Source: CAVTWS01 sp963738445 (GTDB taxonomy: Bacteria; Actinomycetota; Acidimicrobiia; Acidimicrobiales; SHLQ01). Taken from it: 64,000 bases of DNA. Below are positions 1 to 8,026 of the stretch, piece by piece (the stretch's first letter is position 1; every line of letters begins with the position of its first letter). The DNA lies in contig CAVTWS010000024.1 of the NCBI GenBank assembly GCA_963738445.1, forward strand, positions 62,001 to 126,000. Reading direction: 5' to 3'. The notes beneath the pieces are model-generated. The model made no database searches, was not told the origin of the DNA, and saw only the letters and a list, made by a program, of their open reading frames with translations. The position numbers and the translations under genes were made by a program.

Positions 1-1
1 T

Positions 2-334
2 CCGACCGGGTTCGAAGCTCTTCGTGCTGCGATCTCGGGGCTCCTCGCCCTCGACGCCGAGCACACGAGGGTCTGGATCGCGTTCATGAGCCGGGCCAGC
101 ACCGAACCGGGCACCGCGTCGTCGTGGAGACGAGCCGCCCACCGGTGGACGCAACAGTGGTCGGACCTCGTCCGGAAGGGCCAAGCCGACGGATCCGTCA
201 GCGCGGCGGTCGACGCCGAGGCCGTCGGACGGCAGCTGCACGCGGTCGTCAGCGGTCTGCGCATCAACGCCCTCTTCGGCCTCGACGGCGGCGAGGTGTC
301 GACGATCCTGGAACCACTTCGGGTTCAGGCCTGA
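2..334 (+). CDS. TetR/AcrR-family regulator, C-terminal part (5' end outside window)
   Basis: An open frame runs from the window edge to TGA at 334. The 110 visible residues are helical, with segments such as LLALDAEHTRVWIAF, a tryptophan-rich helix (SSWRRAAHRWTQQW) and an ending VVSGLRINALFGLDGGE. This is typical of the ligand-binding and dimerisation half of TetR regulators, whose last helices often read L.a.vdGL...l. The DNA-binding HTH lies upstream of the window, so the family call rests on the C-terminus only. It converges on the MaoC gene that ends at 371. It may regulate neighbouring catabolic genes, but that is inference. Confidence 0.7.
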   Translation, partial: PTGFEALRAAISGLLALDAEHTRVWIAFMSRASTEPGTASSWRRAAHRWTQQWSDLVRKGQADGSVSAAVDAEAVGRQLHAVVSGLRINALFGLDGGEVSTILEPLRVQA

Positions 335-370
335 ACGACCGCGCCTCCCGACGGTGGCCTCACCTGGCGG

Positions 371-793
371 TCACGGATCGATGCGGGCGGTCGCGTAGCC
401 GGACACGACCTCGTCGCCGTGCTGGTTGCGGGTGGACACGGTGAAACGAGCCGTCGGCCGGTCGCCCGAAGCGTCGATCGACTCGACGGTCACCGTGGTC
501 GTCAGCGAGTCGCCCGGCCACACCTGACGGGAGAAGCGCACGCCGAAGCTGGCGATGCGGCCGTCGCCGACCCAGTCCGTGATCACTCGGCCGGTGAGCC
601 CCATGGTCAGCATGCCGTGAGCGAACACTCCGGGATAGCCAGCGATCTCCCTGGTGTACCGGTCGTCGGTGTGCAGCGGGTTGTAGTCACCCGACGCACC
701 GGCGTACATCACGAGCTGGGTACGGGTGAGGTCCTCGACGACGGACTCGGTGCGGCTATCGCCGACTCGCAAGGTCGACGCCGACAGCGCCAC
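371..793 (-). CDS. MaoC-family (R)-hydratase, hotdog fold
   Basis: The 140-residue product is a single-hotdog MaoC/R-specific enoyl-CoA hydratase. The core motif YAGASGDYNPLHTD (about residues 30-43) carries the Asp and His of the hydratase-2 catalytic motif, and it is followed by FAHGMLTMGL, the second conserved helix segment. It starts at GTG 793, one base after the stop of the upstream partner gene (TGA at 797-795). That partner contributes the other hotdog, so the two probably form a heterodimer, as in HadAB or ChsH1/ChsH2-type hydratases. Such enzymes add water to trans-2-enoyl-CoA during beta-oxidation. The substrate is not predictable. Confidence 0.85.
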   Translation of the reverse strand: MALSASTLRVGDSRTESVVEDLTRTQLVMYAGASGDYNPLHTDDRYTREIAGYPGVFAHGMLTMGLTGRVITDWVGDGRIASFGVRFSRQVWPGDSLTTTVTVESIDASGDRPTARFTVSTRNQHGDEVVSGYATARIDP

Positions 794-794
794 T

Positions 795-1305
795 TCAACC
801 CTCCTCCGCCACGACCTGGCCGGTCGTCACACTCACGCCCCGGGCCGTGACGACGAGCTCGCCGTCGAGAGTCCGGTACTCGGTGACGGTCTCGGTGAAC
901 GTCGAGCGCGCCGCCCCGACGTCCCTCCTTCTGCCAGACCTCGCCCGGCCGGACGGTCGTCGTCAGGACGTCGCCGGCCCGAACCGGCCGGTGGTACTCG
1001 AAGTGCTGTTCGGCGTGGAGGCCACGCCCACCCGAACCACGCGAGCCCGAGGCCTGAGTCACGGTCGCGGTCACACCGGTGGCCTCGCCACCCGAACCGA
1101 ACCACGCCTCGTCGAGGCGGGGGCGGAGGTGGTAGTCGGGATCGAACTGGGCGCTCGACTGCACGAACGTCGGTGGAGCGATGATCGAACCGACCTCGGT
1201 GTGCGCCGCAAAGTCGTGATCGGCGTACACGGGGTTCGGATCACGGATAGCGCGGGCGAACATCATGATGTGCGTCGCCTCGACGGGGAATCGTTCTGCG
1301 GTCAC
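795..1305 (-). CDS. MaoC N-terminal/FAS1-like dehydratase partner (frameshifted)
   Basis: The N-terminal part (HIMMFARAIRDPNPVYAD; IAPPTFVQSS) is characteristic of the non-catalytic MaoC_dehydrat_N hotdog subunit that pairs with a MaoC hydratase. The normal ending (TETVTEYRTLDGELVVTARG, then VSVTTGQVVAEEG and stop at 795) lies in a different frame from the start. One indel is therefore needed, between about 905 and 930, shortly after GEVWQKEGRRGG. Read through, the protein is about 170 residues, normal for the family. It lies directly upstream of and is coupled to the MaoC gene at 371-793. The frameshift is more likely sequence error than decay, because both halves are well conserved. Confidence 0.75.
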
Positions 1306-1330
1306 GGTGTCGGGCTCCTCCCCCCGGCAG

Positions 1331-1768
1331 TCACGACTTGGTCGACGTCACGGATGCGTCGGCGACCAATTTGCCGTGGACGTCGGTGACACGCACCTCC
1401 GCCACCTGGATACGGCGGCCCGGTTTGATGCACACGGCCGTGGCCCGAAGATCCGTGGTCGCCGTGGCCAGGTAGTTGATCTGCATCGACACGGTGGCGA
1501 TGAATCCGGTCCCGCCGATGGCGGCGAGTGACGCCGCAGTCCCGCAGGTGTCGGCCAGGGCGGCGATGACGCCACCGTGGATGCCGTCGGTCGAGTTGCA
1601 CTTCCATTCCTCGTGCGGAAGCAGCATCACCACCGCCTGGTCGTCCCACTGCTCGACCGTCACGCCACACGCTCGGTTGAAGTGCACGCGGGACTCGAAG
1701 TGCCGGGCCTGGGTCTCCCATCGTTGCCGATCGTCGTGATCGGATCCATCAGGCTCGGAGGTGCTCAT
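1331..1768 (-). CDS. PaaI-family acyl-CoA thioesterase
   Basis: The 145-residue hotdog protein has NSTDGIHGGVIAALADTCGTAA (about residues 57-78), matching the PaaI/4-HBT motif HGG..a.l.D. in which Asp or Glu and Gly position the thioester. The second half (VSMQINYLATATTDLRATA) is the family's usual beta-strand set. It would hydrolyse an acyl- or aryl-CoA intermediate. It is first in a minus-strand run with the two MaoC genes (25-bp gap) and is divergent from the amidohydrolase at 1822. ATG at 1768 is the start. Confidence 0.85.
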   Translation of the reverse strand: MSTSEPDGSDHDDRQRWETQARHFESRVHFNRACGVTVEQWDDQAVVMLLPHEEWKCNSTDGIHGGVIAALADTCGTAASLAAIGGTGFIATVSMQINYLATATTDLRATAVCIKPGRRIQVAEVRVTDVHGKLVADASVTSTKS

Positions 1769-1821
1769 ACGGTTAGATTATTCACCGATTCACGACCCGG
1801 ACCCTTCGGAGTGAGATTCCC
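1769..1821. promoter_or_regulatory. Divergent intergenic promoter region
   Basis: This 53-bp gap separates the divergent thioesterase and amidohydrolase genes. It holds an AT-rich block (ttagattattca, about 1765-1777) that stands out from the GC-rich surroundings and can supply -10-like hexamers on the minus strand. The plus-strand gene has a GGAG-type ribosome site (ggagtgag) before ATG 1822. No clear palindrome is seen. Confidence 0.35.
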
Positions 1822-3021
1822 ATGACGTCGATTCCGCGCATCATCTCGGTCGACGACCACGTGGTCGAGCCCCCGGACCTGTGGACCGCCAGGTTGCCGA
1901 CCCGATACCAGGACGTCGCGCCGGCGGTCCATCGTGTTCGGGGCGCGTTCGGGGACGGCGCTCGTGGTGGCTGGCAGGAGTCCGACGACGGTGACTGGGC
2001 CGACATCTGGCGGTTCGGCCGCTACGAGATGGCGATCATCCCGGGTTTCGCCGCCGCCGGGATGGACCAGAACGCGCTCGACTGGGTGCCGCTGATGTAC
2101 GAGATGATGCGACCCGGGTGCTACGAGCAGACCGCCCGGCTGGCCGACATGGACACCAACCACACCGAAGCCGGTCTGAGCTTCCCCACCTTCCCCCGGT
2201 TCTGCGGCCAGACCTTCCTCGAACACCCGGACCGTGACCTGGCGCTGTCGTGCATCGTCACCTACAACGACTGGATGATCGACGAGTGGTGCGGCGGCGC
2301 CGGCCGGGCCCGGTTGATCCCGCTCACGCTCGTCCCGTTGTGGGACCCCGACCTCGCCGCCGCCGAGGTGCGGCGCTGCGCGGCCAAGGGCTCGCACGCC
2401 GTCGCCTTCTCGGAGAACCCGGTCAAGCTCAAGCTGCCGAGCATCTTCGGCGACCACTGGGACCCGTTCTTCACCGCGTGCGCCGAGACCGCCACGGTGA
2501 TCAACCTGCACATCGGATCGTCGTCGACGTTCCCGCTCACCTCGCTCGACGCGCCCCGCGCCGTATCGCTCGGGCTCACCTACCAGGGCGCCTCGCACGC
2601 CCTGTGCGACTGGCTGACCTCGGGCGTGCTTCCACGCTTCCCCGACCTCAAGGTCGCGCTCTCGGAGGGTCAGATCGGGTGGATGCCGTTCCTGCTGGAG
2701 AAGCTCGATGCCGTCTGGCACGACCGCCCCACCTACGGGAACCTCGACCATCTCTCGGCTCCACCCAGCGCCTCGATGCACCAGATCTACGGGTGCGTGT
2801 TCGACGACCAGGTCGGGCTCGAGCTGCGTGACCGCATCGGCGTCGATCAGATCATGTTCGAGGTCGACTACCCGCACGGCGACTCCACCTGGCCCCACAC
2901 CCTCGAAACCATGACCCGCCTGTTCGCCGCCGCCGGCCTGACCGACGACGAGGCGTACCGGATCGTTCGCGGCAACGCCATCCGTTGCTACGGGCTCGAC
3001 CGACTCGGCATCGGAGCCTGA
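1822..3021 (+). CDS. Amidohydrolase-2 family TIM-barrel hydrolase/decarboxylase
   Basis: The 399-residue protein opens with SVDDHVVEPPDLW (residues 9-21), the D-x-H-x-x-E-P signature of the ACMSD/gamma-resorcylate-decarboxylase-like branch of amidohydrolase_2. Further metal or substrate positions are GDHWDPFF and LHIGSSST in the middle and the C-terminal FEVDYPHGDSTWPHT. The family includes non-oxidative decarboxylases and C-C or lactone hydrolases with Zn or Mn in the barrel. Three more members of the same signature lie in this window (18249, 32013, 40437). It is followed at 4 bp by an LLM oxidoreductase and then an SDR in one operon. The exact reaction is unknown. Confidence 0.85.
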   Translation: MTSIPRIISVDDHVVEPPDLWTARLPTRYQDVAPAVHRVRGAFGDGARGGWQESDDGDWADIWRFGRYEMAIIPGFAAAGMDQNALDWVPLMYEMMRPGCYEQTARLADMDTNHTEAGLSFPTFPRFCGQTFLEHPDRDLALSCIVTYNDWMIDEWCGGAGRARLIPLTLVPLWDPDLAAAEVRRCAAKGSHAVAFSENPVKLKLPSIFGDHWDPFFTACAETATVINLHIGSSSTFPLTSLDAPRAVSLGLTYQGASHALCDWLTSGVLPRFPDLKVALSEGQIGWMPFLLEKLDAVWHDRPTYGNLDHLSAPPSASMHQIYGCVFDDQVGLELRDRIGVDQIMFEVDYPHGDSTWPHTLETMTRLFAAAGLTDDEAYRIVRGNAIRCYGLDRLGIGA

Positions 3022-3025
3022 CCGC

Positions 3026-4019
3026 GTGCGCGTCCGCCGCCTGCCCGGCCCGTTCGGAGCGACGGTCGACCGACCGCCCGTCACCGTCGGCATCCGTGTG
3101 CCGCACGAGCAGCTCTCGGGAGGAGCGCACAGCCTGCGGGCCGCCATCGACCAGGTCGTGGGTGAAGAGATCGACCGGGTCTGTGTCGGTGACCACGTGA
3201 CGTTTCACGGCGGCGCCGGCTTCGACGGGCTCGTCCAAGCGGCTGCTCTCGCCGCGCTGTGCGATCTCGAGGTGCAGACGGCGGTGTACCTGTTGCCGCT
3301 ACGCCATCCCGTACCGGTGGCCCGCCAGGTCAACTCGCTGGCCCAGCTGGCGCCGGGTCGGTTCGTGTTCGGCGTGGGCATCGGCGGGGAGGACCCGGCC
3401 GAGGTGCGAGCCTGTGGTGTCGACCCGGCGACGCGAGGCCGACGGATGGACGAAGCGCTGTCGATCGTGCGGGAGCTGCTGGTCGGCGAGCCGCTGACCT
3501 GGCGCGGCGACTTCTTCGAGCTCGACGAGGTGCGCATCGCTCCGCCGCCGCGTGAGCCGGTTCCGATCGTCGTCGGCGGACGATCCGAGGCCGCCTTGCG
3601 TCGGGCCGGTCGTCTGGGCGACGGGTACCTGGCCCTGTGGACCTCACCGGAGCGTTTCGTTCGGTCCATCGCGACCGTCGAGCACTACGCCGCCGAGGCC
3701 GGGCGCTCTGACGTGGCCTGGCGCCACGGGCTGCACGTGTGGTGCGGGTTCGACGACGAGCGCGGCGACGGCCCGACCACGGCTGGCCCGGGCCATGGAG
3801 GGTCTTTACCGCACCCCGTTCGAGAAGTTCGAACGGTGGGCCCCGCACGGACCTCCCGATCAGGTCGCCGCGGCCCTCATGCCGTTCGTCGACGCCGGGT
3901 GCCGCGACATCAACATCATCCCGATCGCCGGCTCGGCGGCCGCCGCCGTGGCGGGCGTCGGCGAGGTGCGCCGACTGCTGATCGACCCACCCAGAAAGAA
4001 GGAGAGGGGGAAACGATGA
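3026..4019 (+). CDS. LLM-class flavin/F420-dependent oxidoreductase (one frameshift)
   Basis: This is a luciferase-like TIM-barrel oxidoreductase. It has VCVGDHVTFH near the N-terminus, GRFVFGVGIGGEDPAE at the cofactor-binding strand, and PVPIVVGGRSEAALRRAGRLGDGYL in the middle, all family hallmarks. The start frame breaks at about 3770-3790. The remaining residues (RAMEGLYRTPFEKFERW to INIIPIAGSAAA) continue in another frame to TGA 4017-4019, giving about 330 residues, the normal length. GTG 3026 is the start, 4 bp after the amidohydrolase. The stop overlaps the ATG of the SDR. F420 use is likely in actinobacteria but not proven by sequence. Confidence 0.8.
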
Positions 4020-4765
4020 GCCACCAAGATCGGGTCAGCATCGTCACCGGGGGCACGCGCGGCTTGGGTGCCGCGGTGACCGAACGCCTCGTGGACGCCG
4101 GCGCCCACGTGGCTGCCGTGTATGTAGGGAACACCGCCGCCGCCGAGGCGCTGGCCGGCCGCCTGGCCGATCGGGCCGGTTCTGTGTCGCTGCACCGGGT
4201 CGACGTGGGGGATCCCGACGCCTGCTCGGCACTGGTCGACGACGTGGTGGCGCGTCACGGCCGCCTCGACCACCTCGTCAACAACGCCGGCCTGCTGGTG
4301 GAGAACACCGTCCGGCGCACCTCGCTCGAGGAGTGGGACGCTGCGGTTCGCGTCAACCTGTCGTCGGCCTTCTACCTGATCCAGGCTGCGCTGACCCCCA
4401 TGGTCGAGGCGCGGTTCGGGCGGATCGTGAACGTCAGCTCGGTCACCGCAGTGATGGGCAGCCCGGTCGAGGCCGCCTACGGCGCCGCCAAGGCCGGGAT
4501 GCTCGGCCTCACGAGATCGGTCGCTCGCGAGGTCGTCCGAAAGGGTGTCACCGTGAACACGGTCGTGCCCGGCGTGTTCGAGACCGACATGACCAACGCC
4601 ATGGAGCCCGCGGCGCAAGAAGCGATCCGCAATCTCATCCCGCTCGGCCGCCGCGGCGACCCGCACGAGTTCGCCCACGCCGTGATGTTCCTGCTCGACG
4701 ACCTGGCCGCGTACGTGACCGGAGCCGTGATCACGATCGACGGCGGCCTCTCCATGGGTGGATAG
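4016..4765 (+). CDS. SDR-family 3-oxoacyl reductase-like oxidoreductase
   Basis: This classical SDR of 249 residues has cofactor motif TGGTRGLG (11-18), NNAG (89-92), catalytic Ser in NVSSV (138-143), and YGAAK with Tyr155 and Lys159. The C-terminus (TGAVITIDGGLSMGG) is FabG-like. It starts at ATG 4016 inside the stop of the LLM gene (ATGA), with a clear ribosome site (aaggag at about 3999). It is the last gene of the amidohydrolase-LLM-SDR operon. It is likely to oxidise or reduce a hydroxy/oxo intermediate with NAD(P). Because the preceding gene is frameshifted, one long frame appears to fuse the two. I treat them as separate. Confidence 0.88.
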   Translation: MSHQDRVSIVTGGTRGLGAAVTERLVDAGAHVAAVYVGNTAAAEALAGRLADRAGSVSLHRVDVGDPDACSALVDDVVARHGRLDHLVNNAGLLVENTVRRTSLEEWDAAVRVNLSSAFYLIQAALTPMVEARFGRIVNVSSVTAVMGSPVEAAYGAAKAGMLGLTRSVAREVVRKGVTVNTVVPGVFETDMTNAMEPAAQEAIRNLIPLGRRGDPHEFAHAVMFLLDDLAAYVTGAVITIDGGLSMGG

Positions 4766-4823
4766 CGCTCGGGCCGCACGTCATGCCTGAAGGGTTCGAC
4801 TCCGTCAACCGTCTCGCCTTAGT

Positions 4824-4877
4824 CCGAACTGGGAGACCAACCCGTCGCGTGGGCGACGGGTTGGTCTCCCGGTTCGG
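4824..4877. terminator. Strong bidirectional hairpin between convergent operons
   Basis: Arms at 4824-4848 and 4853-4877 pair over 25 bp with one G-T wobble; the inner 18 bp (4831-4848 with 4853-4870) are perfect. The loop is GTGG. It lies between the stop of the plus SDR (4765) and the stop of the minus NTF2-like gene (5000), so it can end transcription from both sides. There is no T-run, so it would be a non-canonical intrinsic terminator as in many actinobacteria. A related hairpin is found at 39517-39562. Confidence 0.75.
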
Positions 4878-4999
4878 TTGGGCCATTCGCGACGTGGGCG
4901 GGAGCCGTGGTTCGACGACGCTCAGTCCCCGTTCCACGGATTCGCCGGTTGTCGCAGCAGGAGCGCCAACTTCATCTCAAGGCGGGATCGCGCAAAGGT

Positions 5000-5482
5000 T
5001 CAGCCCATCGCCGGCGGCGGTATCGGGTGGGTGCGGGATCGGGCGAAGAACTCAGGACGACCCATGGCCAGGCCGTGCAGGAACCGGCGCTGGAACCGCC
5101 ACCCCAGTTCGGTGCGCACCACCTCGTCCTCGTAGGTACCGAGGAACTGCACGCCACTACCGTCGGGGCGCTTGGCCCATTCGGTCGTCGGGAACCGGGC
5201 CCAGGCGCGGTCGCCGTCGACGCGGACCAGGCCGGCATGGGTGGTCTGGAACACGAACTCGAAGTCCTTCGTGTTCGCCCTGATGAGTGAGGCGATGGCG
5301 GCGTGGCCGACGACGTCGGCGGTCACGGCCGAGGCCAGCACACCGTCATCGGCGTAGACGAGCACGGCCTCATCGATCGCCAGGCGACAGATCGCCTCGC
5401 TGTAGCTGACCGCCAGCTGGTTGATCGCCACGATGTCGGCGGCCTGGATCGGTGTCGGGTCGGGAAGGATCATCGGGGTCAC
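5000..5482 (-). CDS. NTF2/SnoaL-like protein
   Basis: The 160-residue protein has the SnoaL-like cone fold pattern: an N-terminal helix (AADIVAINQLAVSYSEAICRL), YADDGVLASAV, and a C-terminal sheet (FLGTYEDEVVRTELGWRFQRRF). Such proteins are small isomerases, hydratases or partner subunits, and many are catalytically uncharacterised. GTG 5482 overlaps the stop of the upstream LLM gene (GTGA). It is the last gene of the seven-gene minus operon that begins at 10811. Confidence 0.75.
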   Translation of the reverse strand: MTPMILPDPTPIQAADIVAINQLAVSYSEAICRLAIDEAVLVYADDGVLASAVTADVVGHAAIASLIRANTKDFEFVFQTTHAGLVRVDGDRAWARFPTTEWAKRPDGSGVQFLGTYEDEVVRTELGWRFQRRFLHGLAMGRPEFFARSRTHPIPPPAMG

Positions 5483-6411
5483 CAGACCTCCTGCTGGGGC
5501 TCGATCGCCAGTCGATCGATGCGTGACTCGTACTCGACGGGCCCCACCCGCACGACGAGGGGGGTGAGGCCGCGGGCCTCCCAGTCGGCCAACCGCGCCC
5601 GGCAGACCATGGGCGATCCGTGGACGACAAGTTCGTCGATGACATCGTCAGGGATGGCGGCGGCGGCGGCCCGGAACTCGCCGGCGGCCGCCAGAGCCGA
5701 GTACTCCGCGAACGCCGGGCCGCGGCCTACTAGGCGCTGCAACGCCGCGTATCCCGGGGCCGAGAGGTATCCGCCCATCAGGCGCCGGGCGGCGGCCCGG
5801 GCTTCGTGGACATCGTCGGTCGGGCAGACGTACACCAGGCCGCTGAGAGCCGACGGGTCATCCGGGAGTCCGGGGACTCGAGCAAGATCATCGGCCGTGC
5901 ACCAATTGACCACGACGGCATCGACGAGGGGGCCCGCCTCGCGCGAACATGCGCGGCCCGGTCGAGGCCAGGATGAGCCGGGGAAGCACGGCGGGGACCA
6001 TGTCGAGCTCGAAGCCGCCGGCCAACCGCTCGCCGGCCAACGCGGCCCGCATCCCCTGCAGCATCTCGACCATGCCGCCGCGACCGGTCGCTCGAACCGG
6101 GCTCCGTGCCAGCCCTCGACCAGCAACGGCGACGAGACGCCGAACGCCACATCGAGCCGGCCCGGCGCGGCGTCGGCCAGGGTGCCGATGGTCATGGCCG
6201 ACAGAGCGACGGAGCGGAGGAACACGTTCCACACCATGCCGATCCGGGCCACCTCGGTGGCGGCGGCGACGGCCGACGTGGCCGTGGCCGCGTCAGCCCC
6301 TCGCACCTCACCCACCCAGAGATGATCGATGCCGACCCGCTCCCAGCGCGCCGCCTGGTCGGCCAGCGCGTCGATGCGGTTCCCGGCCCCCAGGCACGCT
6401 CCCCAACTCAT
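5479..6411 (-). CDS. LLM-class oxidoreductase (compensated double frameshift)
   Basis: The N-terminus (MSWGACLGAGNRIDALADQA; GIDHLWVGEV) and centre (APGRLDVAFGVSSP) are typical of F420-dependent LLM oxidoreductases of about 310 residues. Residues encoded between about 6090 and 5945 (MVEMLQGMRAALAG; VLPRLILASTGPRMFAR) are in a different frame from both ends. Two opposite-sign indels therefore cancel out. ATG 6411 is chosen because the homology starts there; the frame is open further upstream, but only over the neighbouring SDR. It lies between the SDR (10-bp gap) and the NTF2-like gene (4-bp overlap). Confidence 0.75.
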   Translation of the reverse strand: MSWGACLGAGNRIDALADQAARWERVGIDHLWVGEVRGADAATATSAVAAATEVARIGMVWNVFLRSVALSAMTIGTLADAAPGRLDVAFGVSSPLLVEGWHGARFERPVAAAWSRCCRGCGPRWPASGWPAASSSTWSPPCFPGSSWPRPGRACSREAGPLVDAVVVNWCTADDLARVPGLPDDPSALSGLVYVCPTDDVHEARAAARRLMGGYLSAPGYAALQRLVGRGPAFAEYSALAAAGEFRAAAAAIPDDVIDELVVHGSPMVCRARLADWEARGLTPLVVRVGPVEYESRIDRLAIEPQQEVW

Positions 6412-6421
6412 CGGCGAGGAC

Positions 6422-7190
6422 CTACGCCATTGTGAGGCCGCCGCTGACCGACAGCGTCTGGCCCGTGATGTAGCCGGCCCCGTCGCCGACGTAGGAACGC
6501 CACCGCGGGGGCGATGTCGGTCGGGTTGCGCGGTGCGGCCCAGCGGGATGGCCCGAGCGAGCCCGGCGTAGAGCTTCTCGGAGTACTCGGCGACCTGGCC
6601 GAGCAACGCCGTCTCGGTGGGGCCGGGGCACACGCAGTTGGCGCGGATGTTGTGCGGGCCACCTCGCGGGCCAAGGTCTTGGTGAAGGAGATGACGCCTC
6701 CCTTGGTCGCCGAGTACACGGCCTCACCCGACGAGCCCACCCGTCCGGCGTCGGAGGCGATCGACACGATGCGGCCCCGCTGGCGCTCGATCATCCCGTC
6801 GAGCACCGCCCGGCAGCAGGCGATGGTGCCCTTGAGGTTGACGGCGATGATGCGGTCCCACTCGTCCTCGGTCGAGTCGACGAACGGCTTGATCACGTCG
6901 ATTCCGGCGTTGTTGACCAGCCCGGTGACCGGGCCGAGATCACGACTCCACGGCGGCGATCGCCTCGCGGACCGAGCCGCGGTCGGAGATGTCGACGGCG
7001 ACCGAGTCGTCCTCACCCCGTGTGACGCCTGCGAGCGTCGCGGCCGTGCCGCAGCCCGGTCGGCATCGAGATCGACGATGGCGACGTCCCAACCGTCGGC
7101 GGCCAGCGCATCGCCGATCGCCGCACCGATGCCCTGCGCTCCGCCGGTGACGACCGCGACCCGCTGGTGTCCGTTCATGGGCTCACTCAC
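6422..7190 (-). CDS. SDR-family oxidoreductase (several frameshifts)
   Basis: Conserved blocks are scattered over three frames but in the right order: VAVVTGGAQGIGAAIGDAL, LVNNAGIDVIKPFVDSTEDE, GRIVSIASDAGRVGSSGEAV followed by YSATKGG, and the end YITGQTLSVSGGLTMA before the stop at 6422. Catalytic Ser, Tyr (YSATK) and Lys are present. At least four indels are needed (near 7060, 6960, 6660 and 6490). The total span fits a normal 250-residue SDR, so decay by deletion is unlikely. GTG 7190 overlaps the crotonase stop. It probably oxidises a 3-hydroxyacyl-CoA in this beta-oxidation-like operon. Confidence 0.72.
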
Positions 7191-7999
7191 TCCGAGGTCG
7201 GTCCGTTGAACACCGCCGGCCGCTTCTCCCGGTTCGCCGTCACGCCTTCAGCGGCGTCGGGTCCACCGAAGCCGAAGAACTCGAGGGCCAGCGACGAGTC
7301 GAACGTCGGTCCGGCCTGGCGGAACCAGTGGTTGAGGGAGTGCTTGGTCCACCGCAACGCCGATTGCGACATCCCGGCGAGTTGCGTGGCCACCTCCAGG
7401 GCCTCGTCGTGCACCTGGTCGTCGTCGACGCACAGCGACACCAGCCCGATGCGCTCGGCCTCCTCACCGGTGAGCGTGTCGCAGGTGAGCAGGTAGTACT
7501 TCGCCTTGGCCATGCCCGCACAGCAACGGCCAACACACCGCGGCGTGGTCGCCGGCGGCGACCCCGAGGCGGGTGTGGCCGTCGATGATGCGCGCGGTGC
7601 GGCCGACGATCGACACGTCGGCCAACATCCCGGCGACGAGACCCGGCGCCAACCGCCGGGCCGTGGATCGCCGACACGATGGGCTTGGAGCAGTTCACGA
7701 CGTTCCACACCAGGTCGCGCGCCTCGCGCATCACGCTGGTGCGGACTGGCGTAGTCGTCGATGATGCCGTCGAGCAGCTCGAAGCTTCCGCCCGACGAGA
7801 AGCCCTTCCCGGCGCCCTGCAGGATCGCCACCTGGACCTCGGGGTCGCGGTCGACCGTGAGCCAGATGTCGGCGATCTCGCGGTGCGCATCGGGCCCCAC
7901 GGAGTTCAGCCCCGGCGCGTCGAACGTGATCCGCAGCACTCCGTCGGCCGGTCGGTCGTAGCGGAAGCTCGGGTACAGGGCGTCATAGTCGGTGGTCAT
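7187..7999 (-). CDS. Enoyl-CoA hydratase/isomerase family protein (frameshifted in the middle)
   Basis: The N-terminal 75 residues (VLRITFDAPGLNSVGPDAH; GAGKGFSSGGSFELLDG) form a crotonase oxyanion-hole region. The C-terminal 100 residues (YYLLTCDTLTGEEAERIGLVS; SLNHWFRQAGPTF) share the same frame. The middle (VVNCSKPIVSAIHGPAVGAG; VSIVGRTARIIDGHTRLGVAAGDHA) is in other frames, needing at least three indels near 7740, 7655 and 7520. Full length is about 270 residues, normal for the family. ATG 7999 is the start. The gene sits between an ACAD and an SDR, the usual beta-oxidation order. Confidence 0.78.
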   Translation of the reverse strand: MTTDYDALYPSFRYDRPADGVLRITFDAPGLNSVGPDAHREIADIWLTVDRDPEVQVAILQGAGKGFSSGGSFELLDGIIDDYASPHQRDARGARPGVERRELLQAHRVGDPRPGGWRRVSSPGCWPTCRSSAAPRASSTATPASGSPPATTPRCVGRCCAGMAKAKYYLLTCDTLTGEEAERIGLVSLCVDDDQVHDEALEVATQLAGMSQSALRWTKHSLNHWFRQAGPTFDSSLALEFFGFGGPDAAEGVTANREKRPAVFNGPTSE

Positions 8000-8026
8000 G
8001 CATCTCCATTGTTCTTCACTGGTACC

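Noticed and set aside
3026..4765. One continuous frame joining the LLM oxidoreductase and the SDR
   Set aside because: The LLM C-terminus is found in another frame and stops at 4019, and the SDR has its own ATG and ribosome site. The fusion is produced by a single indel near 3780.
5479..6633. Extended N-terminus of the LLM protein upstream of 6411
   Set aside because: The additional residues lie over the 3' end of the SDR and lack family similarity.
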